This document shows positions 1-6,109 of a stretch of 7,473 nt of DNA, piece by piece. The notes beneath the pieces are model-generated. The model was given only the letters and a program-made list of their open reading frames with translations, was not told the origin of the DNA and searched no databases. The position numbers were made by a program, and so were the translations under genes. Every line of letters begins with the position of its first letter. Position 1 is the stretch's first letter. The stretch comes from Verrucomicrobiota bacterium. GTDB lineage: Bacteria; Verrucomicrobiota; Verrucomicrobiia; Opitutales; Opitutaceae. Location of the stretch: positions 1-7,473 of the forward strand of contig JAEXPL010000140.1 of NCBI GenBank assembly GCA_023446865.1. Reading direction: 5' to 3'.

Positions 1-93
1 ACGGGCCTTGGCGGCTTCGAACTCGGGACGGGCGCTGAGCGCGGCCAGTTCACCGCGGGCTTTCTCGACGAGGGCTTGGAGAGCGGCTTGCAT
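1..93 (-). CDS. pheS: Probable phenylalanyl-tRNA synthetase alpha subunit, N-terminal fragment
   Basis: Only the first 31 codons are present; the gene runs off the left edge. It starts at an ATG read leftwards from 93 and begins MQAALQALVEKARGELAAL, followed by a stretch ending EFEAAKAR. An amphipathic helix of about this length, with an LV-x-x-A repeat and a closing A-K-A-R that precedes the conserved 'YLG' loop, is typical of the N-terminal coiled-coil arm of bacterial PheS. That arm binds tRNA-Phe; the full enzyme, PheS2PheT2, charges tRNA-Phe with phenylalanine in the cytosol. The assignment comes from N-terminal resemblance alone, because no catalytic motif is inside the window. Another coiled-coil protein is possible. 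No Shine-Dalgarno sequence precedes the ATG. The gene lies 92 bp downstream of the membrane-protein gene on the same strand. Confidence 0.55.
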   Translation of the reverse strand, partial: MQAALQALVEKARGELAALSARPEFEAAKAR

Positions 94-178
94 GATAGGA
101 GAGGCGGAGAGTGAGGGAGAACGAGGGCCGGGCAACGCCGGAAATGCCGCGCTCCCGTTCGGCTCCAGCAGGCGAGGC

Positions 179-195
179 CGGGAGTTCAGCTCCCG
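179..195 (-). promoter_or_regulatory. Hairpin overlapping the stop codon of the small membrane-protein gene
   Basis: The arms CGGGAG (179-184) and CTCCCG (190-195) are a perfect 6-bp inverted repeat with a 5-base loop. The loop contains part of the TGA stop (186-188, minus strand). It could slow or end transcription before the downstream pheS-like gene, but no T-run follows on the minus strand, so a classical intrinsic terminator is not supported. Chance is a real alternative at this GC content. Confidence 0.3.
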
Positions 196-725
196 CCCGC
201 CGCGGCCCGGGCCTTGCGCTTGAGCATCAGGAACCGATGGGTGCCCCAGAGCACGATGGCAAAGGCGTACGCGAGAATGCCACCGGCGAAATAACACCCC
301 CAGCCCGCCTCCGGACCGGGAAAAAACAACAGCATCACGCCGCCCAGCAGCGCATAGAACGCCGACGGCAGCAGAATGAAGCAAATCCCCAACACCGTGC
401 CGGTCCCTGCGACCACCTGCCGCGAAAGCTGCAGGTACGCCTGCTCCCCCATCGCCCGCGCCGCCATCACCTTCGACGCGTTCGACGCCGAGACCAACAG
501 CGACATCGTCGCCACCATCACGCCCAGCTCCCGCGAATAGTACGGGATCCCCGCCACCACGAGTGTCGCCAGCGCGAACCGCCACCCGAAGCGCCGCGCG
601 ATCGGATTCGCCTCCAACGCGAGCGTGGGCGTGGCGAGGTACGTGGTGCCGATGTCGCCGATCCGCGACACCAACACCAGCAGCGCCAGGAAGTGGTTGA
701 AATGTTGTCCGATGAACTCGCGCAT
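186..725 (-). CDS. Small multi-spanning membrane protein of unknown function
   Basis: This 179-aa protein is predicted to sit in the inner membrane. Hydrophobic segments lie at about 11-30, 48-62, 66-82, 104-123, 124-137 and 145-162, followed by a basic C-terminal tail (KRKARA). The first segment carries GDIGTTYLATP and is followed by LEANPIARRFGW. An acidic residue in the first helix followed by an N-P motif resembles small DUF5658-type membrane proteins, but I am not certain of the family. The ATG at 725 was chosen because it places a short polar N-terminus before the first helix. A longer reading would need a TTG at 767, which falls inside a terminator-like T-run. The gene follows the zinc-ribbon membrane protein (69-bp gap) and precedes the pheS-like gene (92-bp gap) on the same strand, so the three may be partly co-transcribed. 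No function can be assigned. Confidence 0.8.
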   Translation of the reverse strand: MREFIGQHFNHFLALLVLVSRIGDIGTTYLATPTLALEANPIARRFGWRFALATLVVAGIPYYSRELGVMVATMSLLVSASNASKVMAARAMGEQAYLQLSRQVVAGTGTVLGICFILLPSAFYALLGGVMLLFFPGPEAGWGCYFAGGILAYAFAIVLWGTHRFLMLKRKARAAAGGS

Positions 726-758
726 GGTCCGAGGCCCGCAGTCCACAGCACCCGCTGG

Positions 759-788
759 AAAAAACAAAGCCCGGAAACGGCCACCGGC
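759..788 (-). terminator. Candidate intrinsic terminator or attenuator after the zinc-ribbon gene
   Basis: Read on the minus strand, just after the stop codon at 797-795, GCCGG (788-784) can pair with CCGGGC (774-769), a 5-bp stem with one bulged G and a 9-base loop. It is followed directly by TTTGTTTTTT (768-759). A G+C stem ending in a T-run is the standard shape of a Rho-independent terminator. The T-run ends only 33 bases before the start of the next gene, leaving little room for a separate promoter, so it may instead set partial read-through. Confidence 0.5.
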
Positions 789-794
789 ACCCGC

Positions 795-2822
795 TCAATC
801 CAGCCTCGAGGTCTCGTAGTACCGCACGGTGAACCGCGCGAAGCTCACCCGGGTGAATTCCAGCCAGCGGCTGTGCAGGTACGCGCCGTCCGGCTCCCAA
901 CTGCTCCGGGTCGAGAGGAGCAGCTTGCCCGAACGCGGCCGCTCGTAGGCGTTGGGGAAGGTGAGCGAGTCGTCCTTGATCTTGTAGTGCCCAGTGAGCA
1001 CCTCGAGCAACGCCCGGCGCCCGAGCCCGGCGCCGGGCGATTTCGGATCGTCCGTGGGTTCCCTCGGGCCGCAGACCACCAGCTGCCGCAGGCTGCCCGT
1101 GAGCTTGGGGAAGAGGTTGGGGGTCGGCACATAGCACGGCTCCACATTTCCGAAAACGGCCATGCAATGCGGGCACTGGTCGAGCGACGGATCGACCCGT
1201 TCCTTGCAGGCGCCGCAGGTGCCGTTCACCCGGCCCAGGAGGCCGCCCCGCGCCACCGCCTTCTCCTCCTTCGCCAACACTTCGGCGTGGGAACTCACCG
1301 CGGCCGCGATCGCGGCGTTGAGCGCCGCTGCAGCCTTCGCACCCGGCTCCTGAATCGCTTCCGCCAGCACCGCGTGCAGCGCGGGCACGCGCGGCAGGGT
1401 CCGCGACTGTTCGATCAGAAACGCCTGATCCTCGATCCGGGCCAGCACCTCCGGATGCCGCCCCTCGGGATCGGCGAACAACGCCTTCAATTTTCCCTGG
1501 TCCTGCACACCGTCGAGCGCCCAACCGCGAAGGTTGCCCGACCACGTCTCCTTCGCGACCGCGAGACGGCTGTCTTCGTCGAGCCGGGCCAACGCGGCCC
1601 GCGCCACCGCCTCCGCGGCCGCCTCGCGGGCGATCTGTTTCAGCTCGGCGACGCCCAACGCCGGATGCTCGACCAAAGCCCGCGCAAAGGCCACCCCCTC
1701 GGCCTCGACCACCAGCTCCGTGATCACGGCCCCGTTGCTCACCCCCTGCAGTTCGGCTGGTGCGAGCTCCGCCTCCACCCGCTTCCGCAGGGCGGGCCAG
1801 CTCTCGGCCCCCCCGCGTGTCACCAGCCCGAGCAACGACGCCTTCTCCGTGAGCCCCGCGAGCCAACCATCGAGCAACGCCATCGTCTTTCGCTCGGCCC
1901 GATCCCCCGCCAGCTCCAGGCCGCGCTCGATCAGCGCGAGCCGCGTTGGTTCGTCGACCGCCTTGTCCTTGAACCAACCCAACGCGTTCACCCGTTTCTC
2001 CTGCCGCAGGAGCTCCACCAGCACCGCCGGGTCGTCGAGCTTCTCGATACAGCGTTTCCGCACGTCCATGGCGTCCTTGCAGGCGAGAAAGACCTCGCGC
2101 AAGTCGGCCGTCCCGCCCAAGCGCCCGACCGCCTGCACCCGCAGGGCGGAGGCCAGCGACTCGTGCGTCGCCAAGCGCTTGAGCGCGGCGACGTCGGAAA
2201 GCAGGGAAATGGCACGTTTCTGTTTCTCGGGGTCGCCCTCCGCGGTCACAGTCTGCTCAAGCCGGTCCACGGGCCAGCCGGCCATCGCCGCCAGCTCCAT
2301 CCGACGCTCGTCGGCCGTCCGCTGTTCGTGCTGCGCCTTGGCGCGGACCAGCGCCCGCATGGCCAGCTTCACTCCCAGAGCCGCCACCACCGGCGCCAAC
2401 GCGGGCAGCCCGAGCAGCGCCAGGCACCACAGCGCCTGGTCGGTCCGCAGCAAGTGCGCCGACCACCAGAGCCAACCGCCGATTTCGCCCAAGCCGAGCA
2501 TCGTCGCCAACCACGCCCCCCGCCGCGCCGCCGGCGAGCCGCGCAGCTCCGTCACTTCCCGGTCCACCAGCGCCCCGGCCGTCATGCACATGCCCCGCCC
2601 CCAGTAATACAGCACCACCCCGCCAATCGCCGTACCGCCAAGCTCCTTGAGGAAATGTCCCCCGTGGGCCGATTCGCCGAAAACCAGCGGACTGTGCATC
2701 GCCACCGCAAACCCCGCGACCGGCACAACCAGCGCCATCAGGTACACCGGCAGGAACTCCGGCAGGTAATGATCCTCGACGACGTGCTCCTCGAAGAACG
2801 CATGGATTTTGTTCAGGGCCAT
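795..2822 (-). CDS. Membrane protein with helical repeats and a C-terminal zinc ribbon, unknown function
   Basis: This 675-aa protein does not match any named family I recognise. Four hydrophobic segments lie near the N-terminus (about 23-42, 57-76, 103-125 and 129-155). A long, charged, all-helical region follows (about 160-525). It contains HEAT-like units with the pattern A-x3-L-x-D-x-A-x-L, clearest at residues 204, 231 and 258 (27-residue spacing) and again near 410, 435 and 461. A four-cysteine zinc ribbon comes next: C536-x2-C539-x10-C550-x2-C553. The last 115 residues look beta-rich and have further cysteines at 563 and 584. This suggests a membrane-anchored scaffold whose repeats and zinc ribbon bind a partner, probably on the cytoplasmic side; that is inference. 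The ATG at 2822 was chosen because the protein-like reading begins there (MALNKIHAFFEE) and the frame upstream overlaps the divergent lipoprotein gene. A terminator-like hairpin follows the stop. Confidence 0.85.
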   Translation of the reverse strand: MALNKIHAFFEEHVVEDHYLPEFLPVYLMALVVPVAGFAVAMHSPLVFGESAHGGHFLKELGGTAIGGVVLYYWGRGMCMTAGALVDREVTELRGSPAARRGAWLATMLGLGEIGGWLWWSAHLLRTDQALWCLALLGLPALAPVVAALGVKLAMRALVRAKAQHEQRTADERRMELAAMAGWPVDRLEQTVTAEGDPEKQKRAISLLSDVAALKRLATHESLASALRVQAVGRLGGTADLREVFLACKDAMDVRKRCIEKLDDPAVLVELLRQEKRVNALGWFKDKAVDEPTRLALIERGLELAGDRAERKTMALLDGWLAGLTEKASLLGLVTRGGAESWPALRKRVEAELAPAELQGVSNGAVITELVVEAEGVAFARALVEHPALGVAELKQIAREAAAEAVARAALARLDEDSRLAVAKETWSGNLRGWALDGVQDQGKLKALFADPEGRHPEVLARIEDQAFLIEQSRTLPRVPALHAVLAEAIQEPGAKAAAALNAAIAAAVSSHAEVLAKEEKAVARGGLLGRVNGTCGACKERVDPSLDQCPHCMAVFGNVEPCYVPTPNLFPKLTGSLRQLVVCGPREPTDDPKSPGAGLGRRALLEVLTGHYKIKDDSLTFPNAYERPRSGKLLLSTRSSWEPDGAYLHSRWLEFTRVSFARFTVRYYETSRLD

Positions 2823-2990
2823 AGGCGAGAGTCCACCGGAACTCCGATCCACCACCGCGCCGGCCCTCGCGCCCCCATGGCGCGTGGTTGTTTCGGGGTT
2901 TGCCGGGCAACGGGAACCGGCGGACCGACACGAGGCCGGTCGCCGTCCGGGACTGCATCGGGAATGCTGCGGACCGCGTAACGAGAAGTC

Positions 2991-3012
2991 AACCTCGCCG
3001 GCCGGCGAGGTT
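2991..3012. promoter_or_regulatory. Perfect 22-bp palindrome in the divergent intergenic region
   Basis: The half-site AACCTCGCCGG (2991-3001) is followed at once by its exact reverse complement CCGGCGAGGTT (3002-3012). It lies between the divergent zinc-ribbon gene (start 2822) and lipoprotein gene (start 3055), 42 bases before the lipoprotein ATG. A spacerless perfect palindrome here could be an operator for a dimeric regulator, or an RNA hairpin in the lipoprotein leader. No T-run follows on either strand, so a terminator is less likely. The rest of the 232-bp gap shows no convincing -35/-10 pair. Confidence 0.5.
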
Positions 3013-3034
3013 CCGTGCTCGACCGACGGGACGC

Positions 3035-3049
3035 GTCCGCATATCGGAC
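3035..3049 (+). promoter_or_regulatory. Short hairpin just before the lipoprotein start codon
   Basis: GTCCG (3035-3039) and CGGAC (3045-3049) can pair around the loop CATAT and end five bases before the ATG at 3055. In the transcript this would sit in the ribosome footprint and could lower translation initiation. The stem is only 5 bp, so chance is possible. Confidence 0.25.
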
Positions 3050-3054
3050 ACCGC

Positions 3055-3492
3055 ATGCCCCACCGACCGCCGACCGCGTCCGCCCCGCTCCTTTGCGCCC
3101 TCCTCGCCGTCGCCACCCTCTTCGTCGCGGGCTGCCAGCAGTCCTCCCGCCCACCCGCGCCGGCCGCCCAGCCGGCTTTCGTGCCCGCAGCGCACCCGTT
3201 CCGCCCCACACGCACCCCGGGCGTGATCCAGGCCATCGAGACCACGTCCGTCGACCGGCAGGTCGTCCTCTTCCAGGAGAACGAGGGCGGCGCCGTGCGG
3301 CGCATCACGATCATCGCCCTGCCGGAGGAGGACCGGCGGCGGATGATCGGCATGCGGATGGTCTTCGTCGACACCGTGGGCGACATGCTGCAACAGCTTG
3401 GCCTCGGGAACCGGCAGGTCGTCCGCATCTTCGACGACGCGTTCCAGTTCGACATCGAATACACCGGCCAGAGCGCGGACCGCAGTCCGTGA
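3055..3492 (+). CDS. Putative lipoprotein of unknown function
   Basis: This 145-aa precursor begins MPHRPPTASAPLLCALLAVA and reaches the lipobox LFVAG-C, with the lipidated cysteine at residue 27. After signal peptidase II processing it would be anchored in the inner or outer membrane facing the periplasm. Residues 30-53 are a proline/alanine-rich linker. Residues 54-138 look like a small beta-rich domain: GVIQAIETTSVDRQVVLF, RRITIIALPEEDRRRMIGM, then a segment ending FQFDIEYTG. Its alternating hydrophobic pattern suggests strands, but I recognise no family. The frame is open far upstream; the ATG at 3055 was chosen because it gives a correctly sized lipoprotein signal. No Shine-Dalgarno is visible. 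It is transcribed divergently from the zinc-ribbon membrane gene and precedes another exported-protein gene by 97 bp. Confidence 0.8.
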   Translation: MPHRPPTASAPLLCALLAVATLFVAGCQQSSRPPAPAAQPAFVPAAHPFRPTRTPGVIQAIETTSVDRQVVLFQENEGGAVRRITIIALPEEDRRRMIGMRMVFVDTVGDMLQQLGLGNRQVVRIFDDAFQFDIEYTGQSADRSP

Positions 3493-3538
3493 CCGCGGCG
3501 GGCGGAGGCCGTGGCGCAAGCGCGGCGACGCCCGCGCC

Positions 3539-3578
3539 CCGGCGAGCAAAGCTCGACTCGGCTGCGCCGGTGCTTTTT
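3539..3578 (+). terminator. Candidate terminator between the two exported-protein genes
   Basis: CCGGCG (3539-3544) can pair with CGCCGG (3565-3570). Alternatively an inner hairpin CGAGC-AAA-GCTCG (3543-3555) can form. A T-run (TTTTT, 3574-3578) follows. It may end lipoprotein transcripts or act as a leader structure for the next gene, whose ATG is only 11 bases further on. The competing folds make the exact role uncertain. Confidence 0.4.
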
Positions 3579-3589
3579 CTGGCGGGCGT

Positions 3590-4006
3590 ATGAAGACAGA
3601 AGCCCACCGCACCGCCCTCCTCGCCCTGCTGCTCGCGCTGGCCTGCGCCCATCCGTTGGCCGCCAAGTCCGACGTCACCGTCAAGACAACGACCGCGCAG
3701 AAGGCGGAGAAGGAACTGACCGCCCGCCCGGGCCTCACGACCGCCGAGGTCGACGCCGCGGTGGCGAAGGCTTCGCAGTTGGCTCCGAAAATGAGTGTGC
3801 CGCAGGTCGAGCAGATCGTCGGCAGCCTCAACGTCGGCGGCAAAGGCGGCTCGTTGGTCGACATGCTCAACGCGCTCCCGCGCGCTCCCGGCATCGAGCT
3901 GACGGCCACCAACGGCATCTGCCGCTTCGATTTCGTGTCCGACGAGAAGGGCCGGTTCTTCCTGAAGTCCTGGGCTCTGCTCCCCGGCGCCAAACCGAGC
4001 CAGTGA
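3590..4006 (+). CDS. Small exported protein of unknown function
   Basis: This 138-aa precursor starts MKTEAHRTALLALLLALACA with a typical Sec signal: a positive start, a hydrophobic core at 9-20, and a likely signal peptidase I site after HPLAA (residue 25). The mature part is mostly helical and charged to about residue 80 and contains GLTTAEVDAAVAKASQLAP. A glycine-rich turn (NVGGKGGS, 81-88) leads to a short C-terminal beta-like domain (ELTATNGICRFDFVSDEKG) with a single cysteine at 111. The lysine/threonine-rich start of the mature protein and the lack of membrane segments suggest a soluble periplasmic protein. A lipoprotein reading through Cys19 is less likely because the residues before it do not form a good lipobox. 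I do not recognise the family. It probably shares a transcript with the lipoprotein gene upstream unless the intervening hairpin terminates fully. Confidence 0.75.
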   Translation: MKTEAHRTALLALLLALACAHPLAAKSDVTVKTTTAQKAEKELTARPGLTTAEVDAAVAKASQLAPKMSVPQVEQIVGSLNVGGKGGSLVDMLNALPRAPGIELTATNGICRFDFVSDEKGRFFLKSWALLPGAKPSQ

Positions 4007-4041
4007 ACCGGTGGGCGGCTGCCGGTAACCAGTAACCGGTG
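4001..4041. repeat. Near-direct repeat CAGTGAACCGGTG / CAGTAACCGGTG
   Basis: CAGTGAACCGGTG (4001-4013) overlaps the stop codon of the exported-protein gene. CAGTAACCGGTG (4030-4041) repeats it with one base missing. An inverted-looking CCGGTAACC (4022-4030) lies between them and can pair weakly with the second copy. This may be a short local duplication or a dispersed ACCGGT-type repeat; no function is implied. Confidence 0.4.
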
Positions 4042-4792
4042 ATCGCGCCGCGGACGGAGTCCATGGGACCCGCGCCTGCTCCCGCAGCGGAAGCGCTCCG
4101 CTGCCGCCCCTGCGCCGGCCGCGCCAAGGCCGGCCCGCAGCCGCGCCGACCGTTCAATCGAGCGGCGAGAAACGAGCGGCGCCGGTCTGAACCTCCGAGG
4201 CTGGTCCCGACGGCTGCCGTCTGTGCCGCCGCGACGAGGCGACCGGTCTGCCGGCGGAGGAACACCGGGATCGGGAGGACGTCGCACACGGCCGTGCTGC
4301 CGACTCGCTCACCGTTGGCCTAGTGCTCATCACCCGACGCTCGGCTCTCGTCGTCAGCAAAACGACCGAGCAATGCTGTCGTTCAGGAACGGCCGAGCGG
4401 AGGGCCGAGGCGGGACCCGATGTTCGCGAAAGCGCGAGATCTCGTCCGCCCGGTCCACGGATCTGCGTGCTCGGCGAGGGGCGCCGGCTGGGACCGTGAA
4501 CGACCCGGCCGTCACTGCCCCGGGGAGAAGGACAACCGTCCACTTCTCCAATACCCACTCCCTGTTCTTCTGCCGCCATGGCACGGCGGAAACCCGTAAG
4601 GTTCTCGCAGAGGGCGAAACTCCGACGAGTTCCGCCACGGCAGTTCGCGATCGGTCCTCGCTCGGAGTGTGAACAATGCGGGCCAGACGGTTCGCACGCT
4701 CCTCGACTCGCTGGCCTGCGATCGTCCTCGTGACCGTGCCGGTTCCCCGACGCCGGATGGTTTCGCGTTACCGCGGTGCGGACACAGGGTGC
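4042..4792. other. Long convergent intergenic region with no convincing gene
   Basis: This stretch of about 750 bp lies between the 3' ends of two convergent genes. All frames give arginine/serine/proline-rich translations with no domain, signal or membrane character, so I call no CDS. Some lines (for example 4321-4380) are clearly lower in GC than the surrounding genes. It contains several hairpins: CCGCC/GGCGG (4573-4577 with 4585-4589), the larger one at 4613-4636, and the 10-bp palindrome CGAGATCTCG near 4435. It could hold a decayed gene, an RNA gene or remnants of dispersed repeats. I found no tRNA-like fold. Confidence 0.5.
4613..4636. other. Strong hairpin inside the long intergenic region
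   Basis: GGCGAAACTC (4613-4622) pairs with GAGTTCCGCC (4627-4636) with a single mismatch and a four-base loop CGAC. The 10-bp near-perfect stem stands out in a non-coding region. It may be part of a small RNA or a degenerate repeat. No T-run follows on the plus strand. Confidence 0.35.
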
Positions 4793-5779
4793 CTACTTCC
4801 CCGCGGCCTTGGCGCGTGCCTTCGCTGCCTCCATCGCCGCGCGCATGCGGATCGTCGTCTGCATCTGGATCTGGAACTTCACCGTGTCGTCGTGCAGCAG
4901 CCGCGCCAGCGTCTTGTACTGCGCGGGCTGAAGCAGCGACTCGGCGCCAGCCAACACCTTCGCGTTGGCCTCCGTGCGCTGCTGGAGCAGCGCATCGGCG
5001 TCGGCCTGCGTCTGCGGACGTTTCATGTAGAACACCCCCGAGGAGAGCACCGGCCAGAGCGCGGCGTACTGGTCGCGGTCGAGCGGCACCGCCTCGTAGC
5101 GCAGCCGGTCGTCCAACTGTTGGAGACGCTCCGCCGACACCGGCTTCGTCTCCACCCGTTCGAAGAGCTCCGCCTCCGCTCCGCCCACGAGTGCCACCAG
5201 CTTCCGGTGAAACTCCGCATCGGCCTCGCGGCGCTGCCCCTCGGGCAGCGCGCCGTCGGCATCGGCGCTGGAGAAGTCCAGGCGCGTGGCATAACGCTCG
5301 GCCAGCAACGTCCGCAGCTCCTCGCGCTGCGCGTCGGTGAGCTGCGTCTGGCGGGCGATCAAGGCGGCATAGCGGGAATACTGGTCGGCCTTGATCCAGT
5401 CCATCGCCAGCGCGACCGTCTCCGGCTTCCCGAGCATCTCGGAGAGCATCGCGCGCGGAACCGGCAGCGTGCTCGAAGGCCGGTTGCCCAGCGACGGCCC
5501 GGGCCCGCGGCCGGCCTGCAGCAGCGAGACCTCGCCGCGCAGGTCGCGGACCGTCGCCTCGCTCTTGGCGAGCTGGTCCTTCAATGCCGCCAGCTCGGCC
5601 TCCGCCGTGGCGACGGTCGCCGCCTCCTTGGCCTGGACGGCGGTCGCCCGGGATTGCACCGCCGCCTGCTGTTCGACACGCCCTTCCAGCGCCGCGCGTT
5701 GCTGCGCGAACACAAAAGCCAGGACGCCGCAGGCCAGCGTCGTGAAGGCGAACAATCCGATCAGGAGATTCTTATTCAT
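4793..5779 (-). CDS. Membrane-anchored coiled-coil protein with LTxxQ-like motifs
   Basis: This 328-aa protein begins MNKNLLIGLFAFTTLACGVL, giving one N-terminal membrane segment (about 5-24) with the rest probably periplasmic. Residues 26-88 form an alanine/glutamine/glutamate-rich coiled coil (for example AELAALKDQLAKSEATVRDL), followed by a Gly/Pro linker to about 108. The C-terminal part is helical. It carries LTDAQREELRTLLAER (147-162) and LQPAQYKTLARLLHD (283-297), two L-x-x-x-Q motifs like those of Spy/CpxP-type LTXXQ periplasmic proteins, which act in folding stress. The overall architecture is longer than Spy, so membership is uncertain and the role is inferred only from the motif. 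The ATG at 5779 was chosen because the membrane segment follows at once; further upstream the frame runs through a repeat element. Its C-terminus (AMEAAKARAKAAGK) is basic. Confidence 0.85.
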   Translation of the reverse strand: MNKNLLIGLFAFTTLACGVLAFVFAQQRAALEGRVEQQAAVQSRATAVQAKEAATVATAEAELAALKDQLAKSEATVRDLRGEVSLLQAGRGPGPSLGNRPSSTLPVPRAMLSEMLGKPETVALAMDWIKADQYSRYAALIARQTQLTDAQREELRTLLAERYATRLDFSSADADGALPEGQRREADAEFHRKLVALVGGAEAELFERVETKPVSAERLQQLDDRLRYEAVPLDRDQYAALWPVLSSGVFYMKRPQTQADADALLQQRTEANAKVLAGAESLLQPAQYKTLARLLHDDTVKFQIQMQTTIRMRAAMEAAKARAKAAGK

Positions 5780-5869
5780 CGGGGAGCCGTGTTGGGGGGT
5801 GGGACACCGGAGACTGTCATCGGTTTCACCCGACGCAACGCGCAACTCCACCACGTCGCCGCGTGCCTC

Positions 5870-6003
5870 AATCCTCACGACGAAACAGCCTTGCTTGAGG
5901 TAGGGCGAAGCGTCCCCGCTGAGCCGCGGCTCACCCGGAGGGTTCGCCCTACCCACGGACACCTGCACCTTTTGTGCTTCATTGCCGAGGCTTCGTGAGG
6001 ATT
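5870..6003. repeat. 11-bp inverted repeats bracketing the palindromic element
   Basis: AATCCTCACGA (5870-5880) and its exact reverse complement TCGTGAGGATT (5993-6003) enclose the nested palindrome at 5899-5953. The whole 134-bp unit has the form of a non-coding MITE- or REP-like element, although the inner palindrome is off-centre. No transposase or target duplication is visible. Confidence 0.45.
5899..5953. repeat. Nested palindromic (REP-like) repeat
   Basis: The outer arms GGTAGGGCGAA (5899-5909) and TTCGCCCTACC (5943-5953) are perfect 11-bp inverted repeats. Inside lies the perfect 14-bp palindrome TGAGCCGCGGCTCA (5920-5933). The structure can fold as a stem with an inner hairpin. Elements with a GTAGGGCG-type end are, to my recollection, dispersed through genomes of this lineage, but copy number cannot be judged from one window. 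It sits in the divergent gap between the coiled-coil gene and the DUF1810 gene. Confidence 0.7.
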
Positions 6004-6109
6004 CGGGCCGCGTGCCCCGCCCCCGCCCTGTAGGCCACCGCGCCGAAGTGGCCCGCCGGTCCGCCCCTTCGCCTTGTCTCCCCACGGCCTGGGTACAGAC
6101 TCCTCGGCC

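Noticed and set aside
111..2981. A 956-codon open frame on the plus strand, antisense to the two minus-strand membrane-protein genes.
   Set aside because: The translation is arginine/proline/histidine/glutamine-rich with no domains or hydrophobic segments, as expected for the antisense shadow of a GC-rich gene. The minus strand gives clear membrane helices and a zinc ribbon over the same bases.
2823..3464. N-terminal extension of the zinc-ribbon protein through the divergent region.
   Set aside because: The extension is low-complexity, has no domain, and overlaps the lipoprotein gene on the opposite strand. The ATG at 2822 starts the protein-like sequence.
4140..4185. A GTTCAATC-like stretch that recalls a tRNA T-loop.
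   Set aside because: No acceptor, D or anticodon stems can be built around it.
2989..4287. A 432-codon open frame on the minus strand.
   Set aside because: It is arginine/proline-rich and antisense to two plus-strand genes with good signal peptides.
4154..4672. Several overlapping open frames on both strands in the long convergent gap.
   Set aside because: All are S/R/P-rich without motifs, signal peptides or membrane segments, and none stands out from the others.
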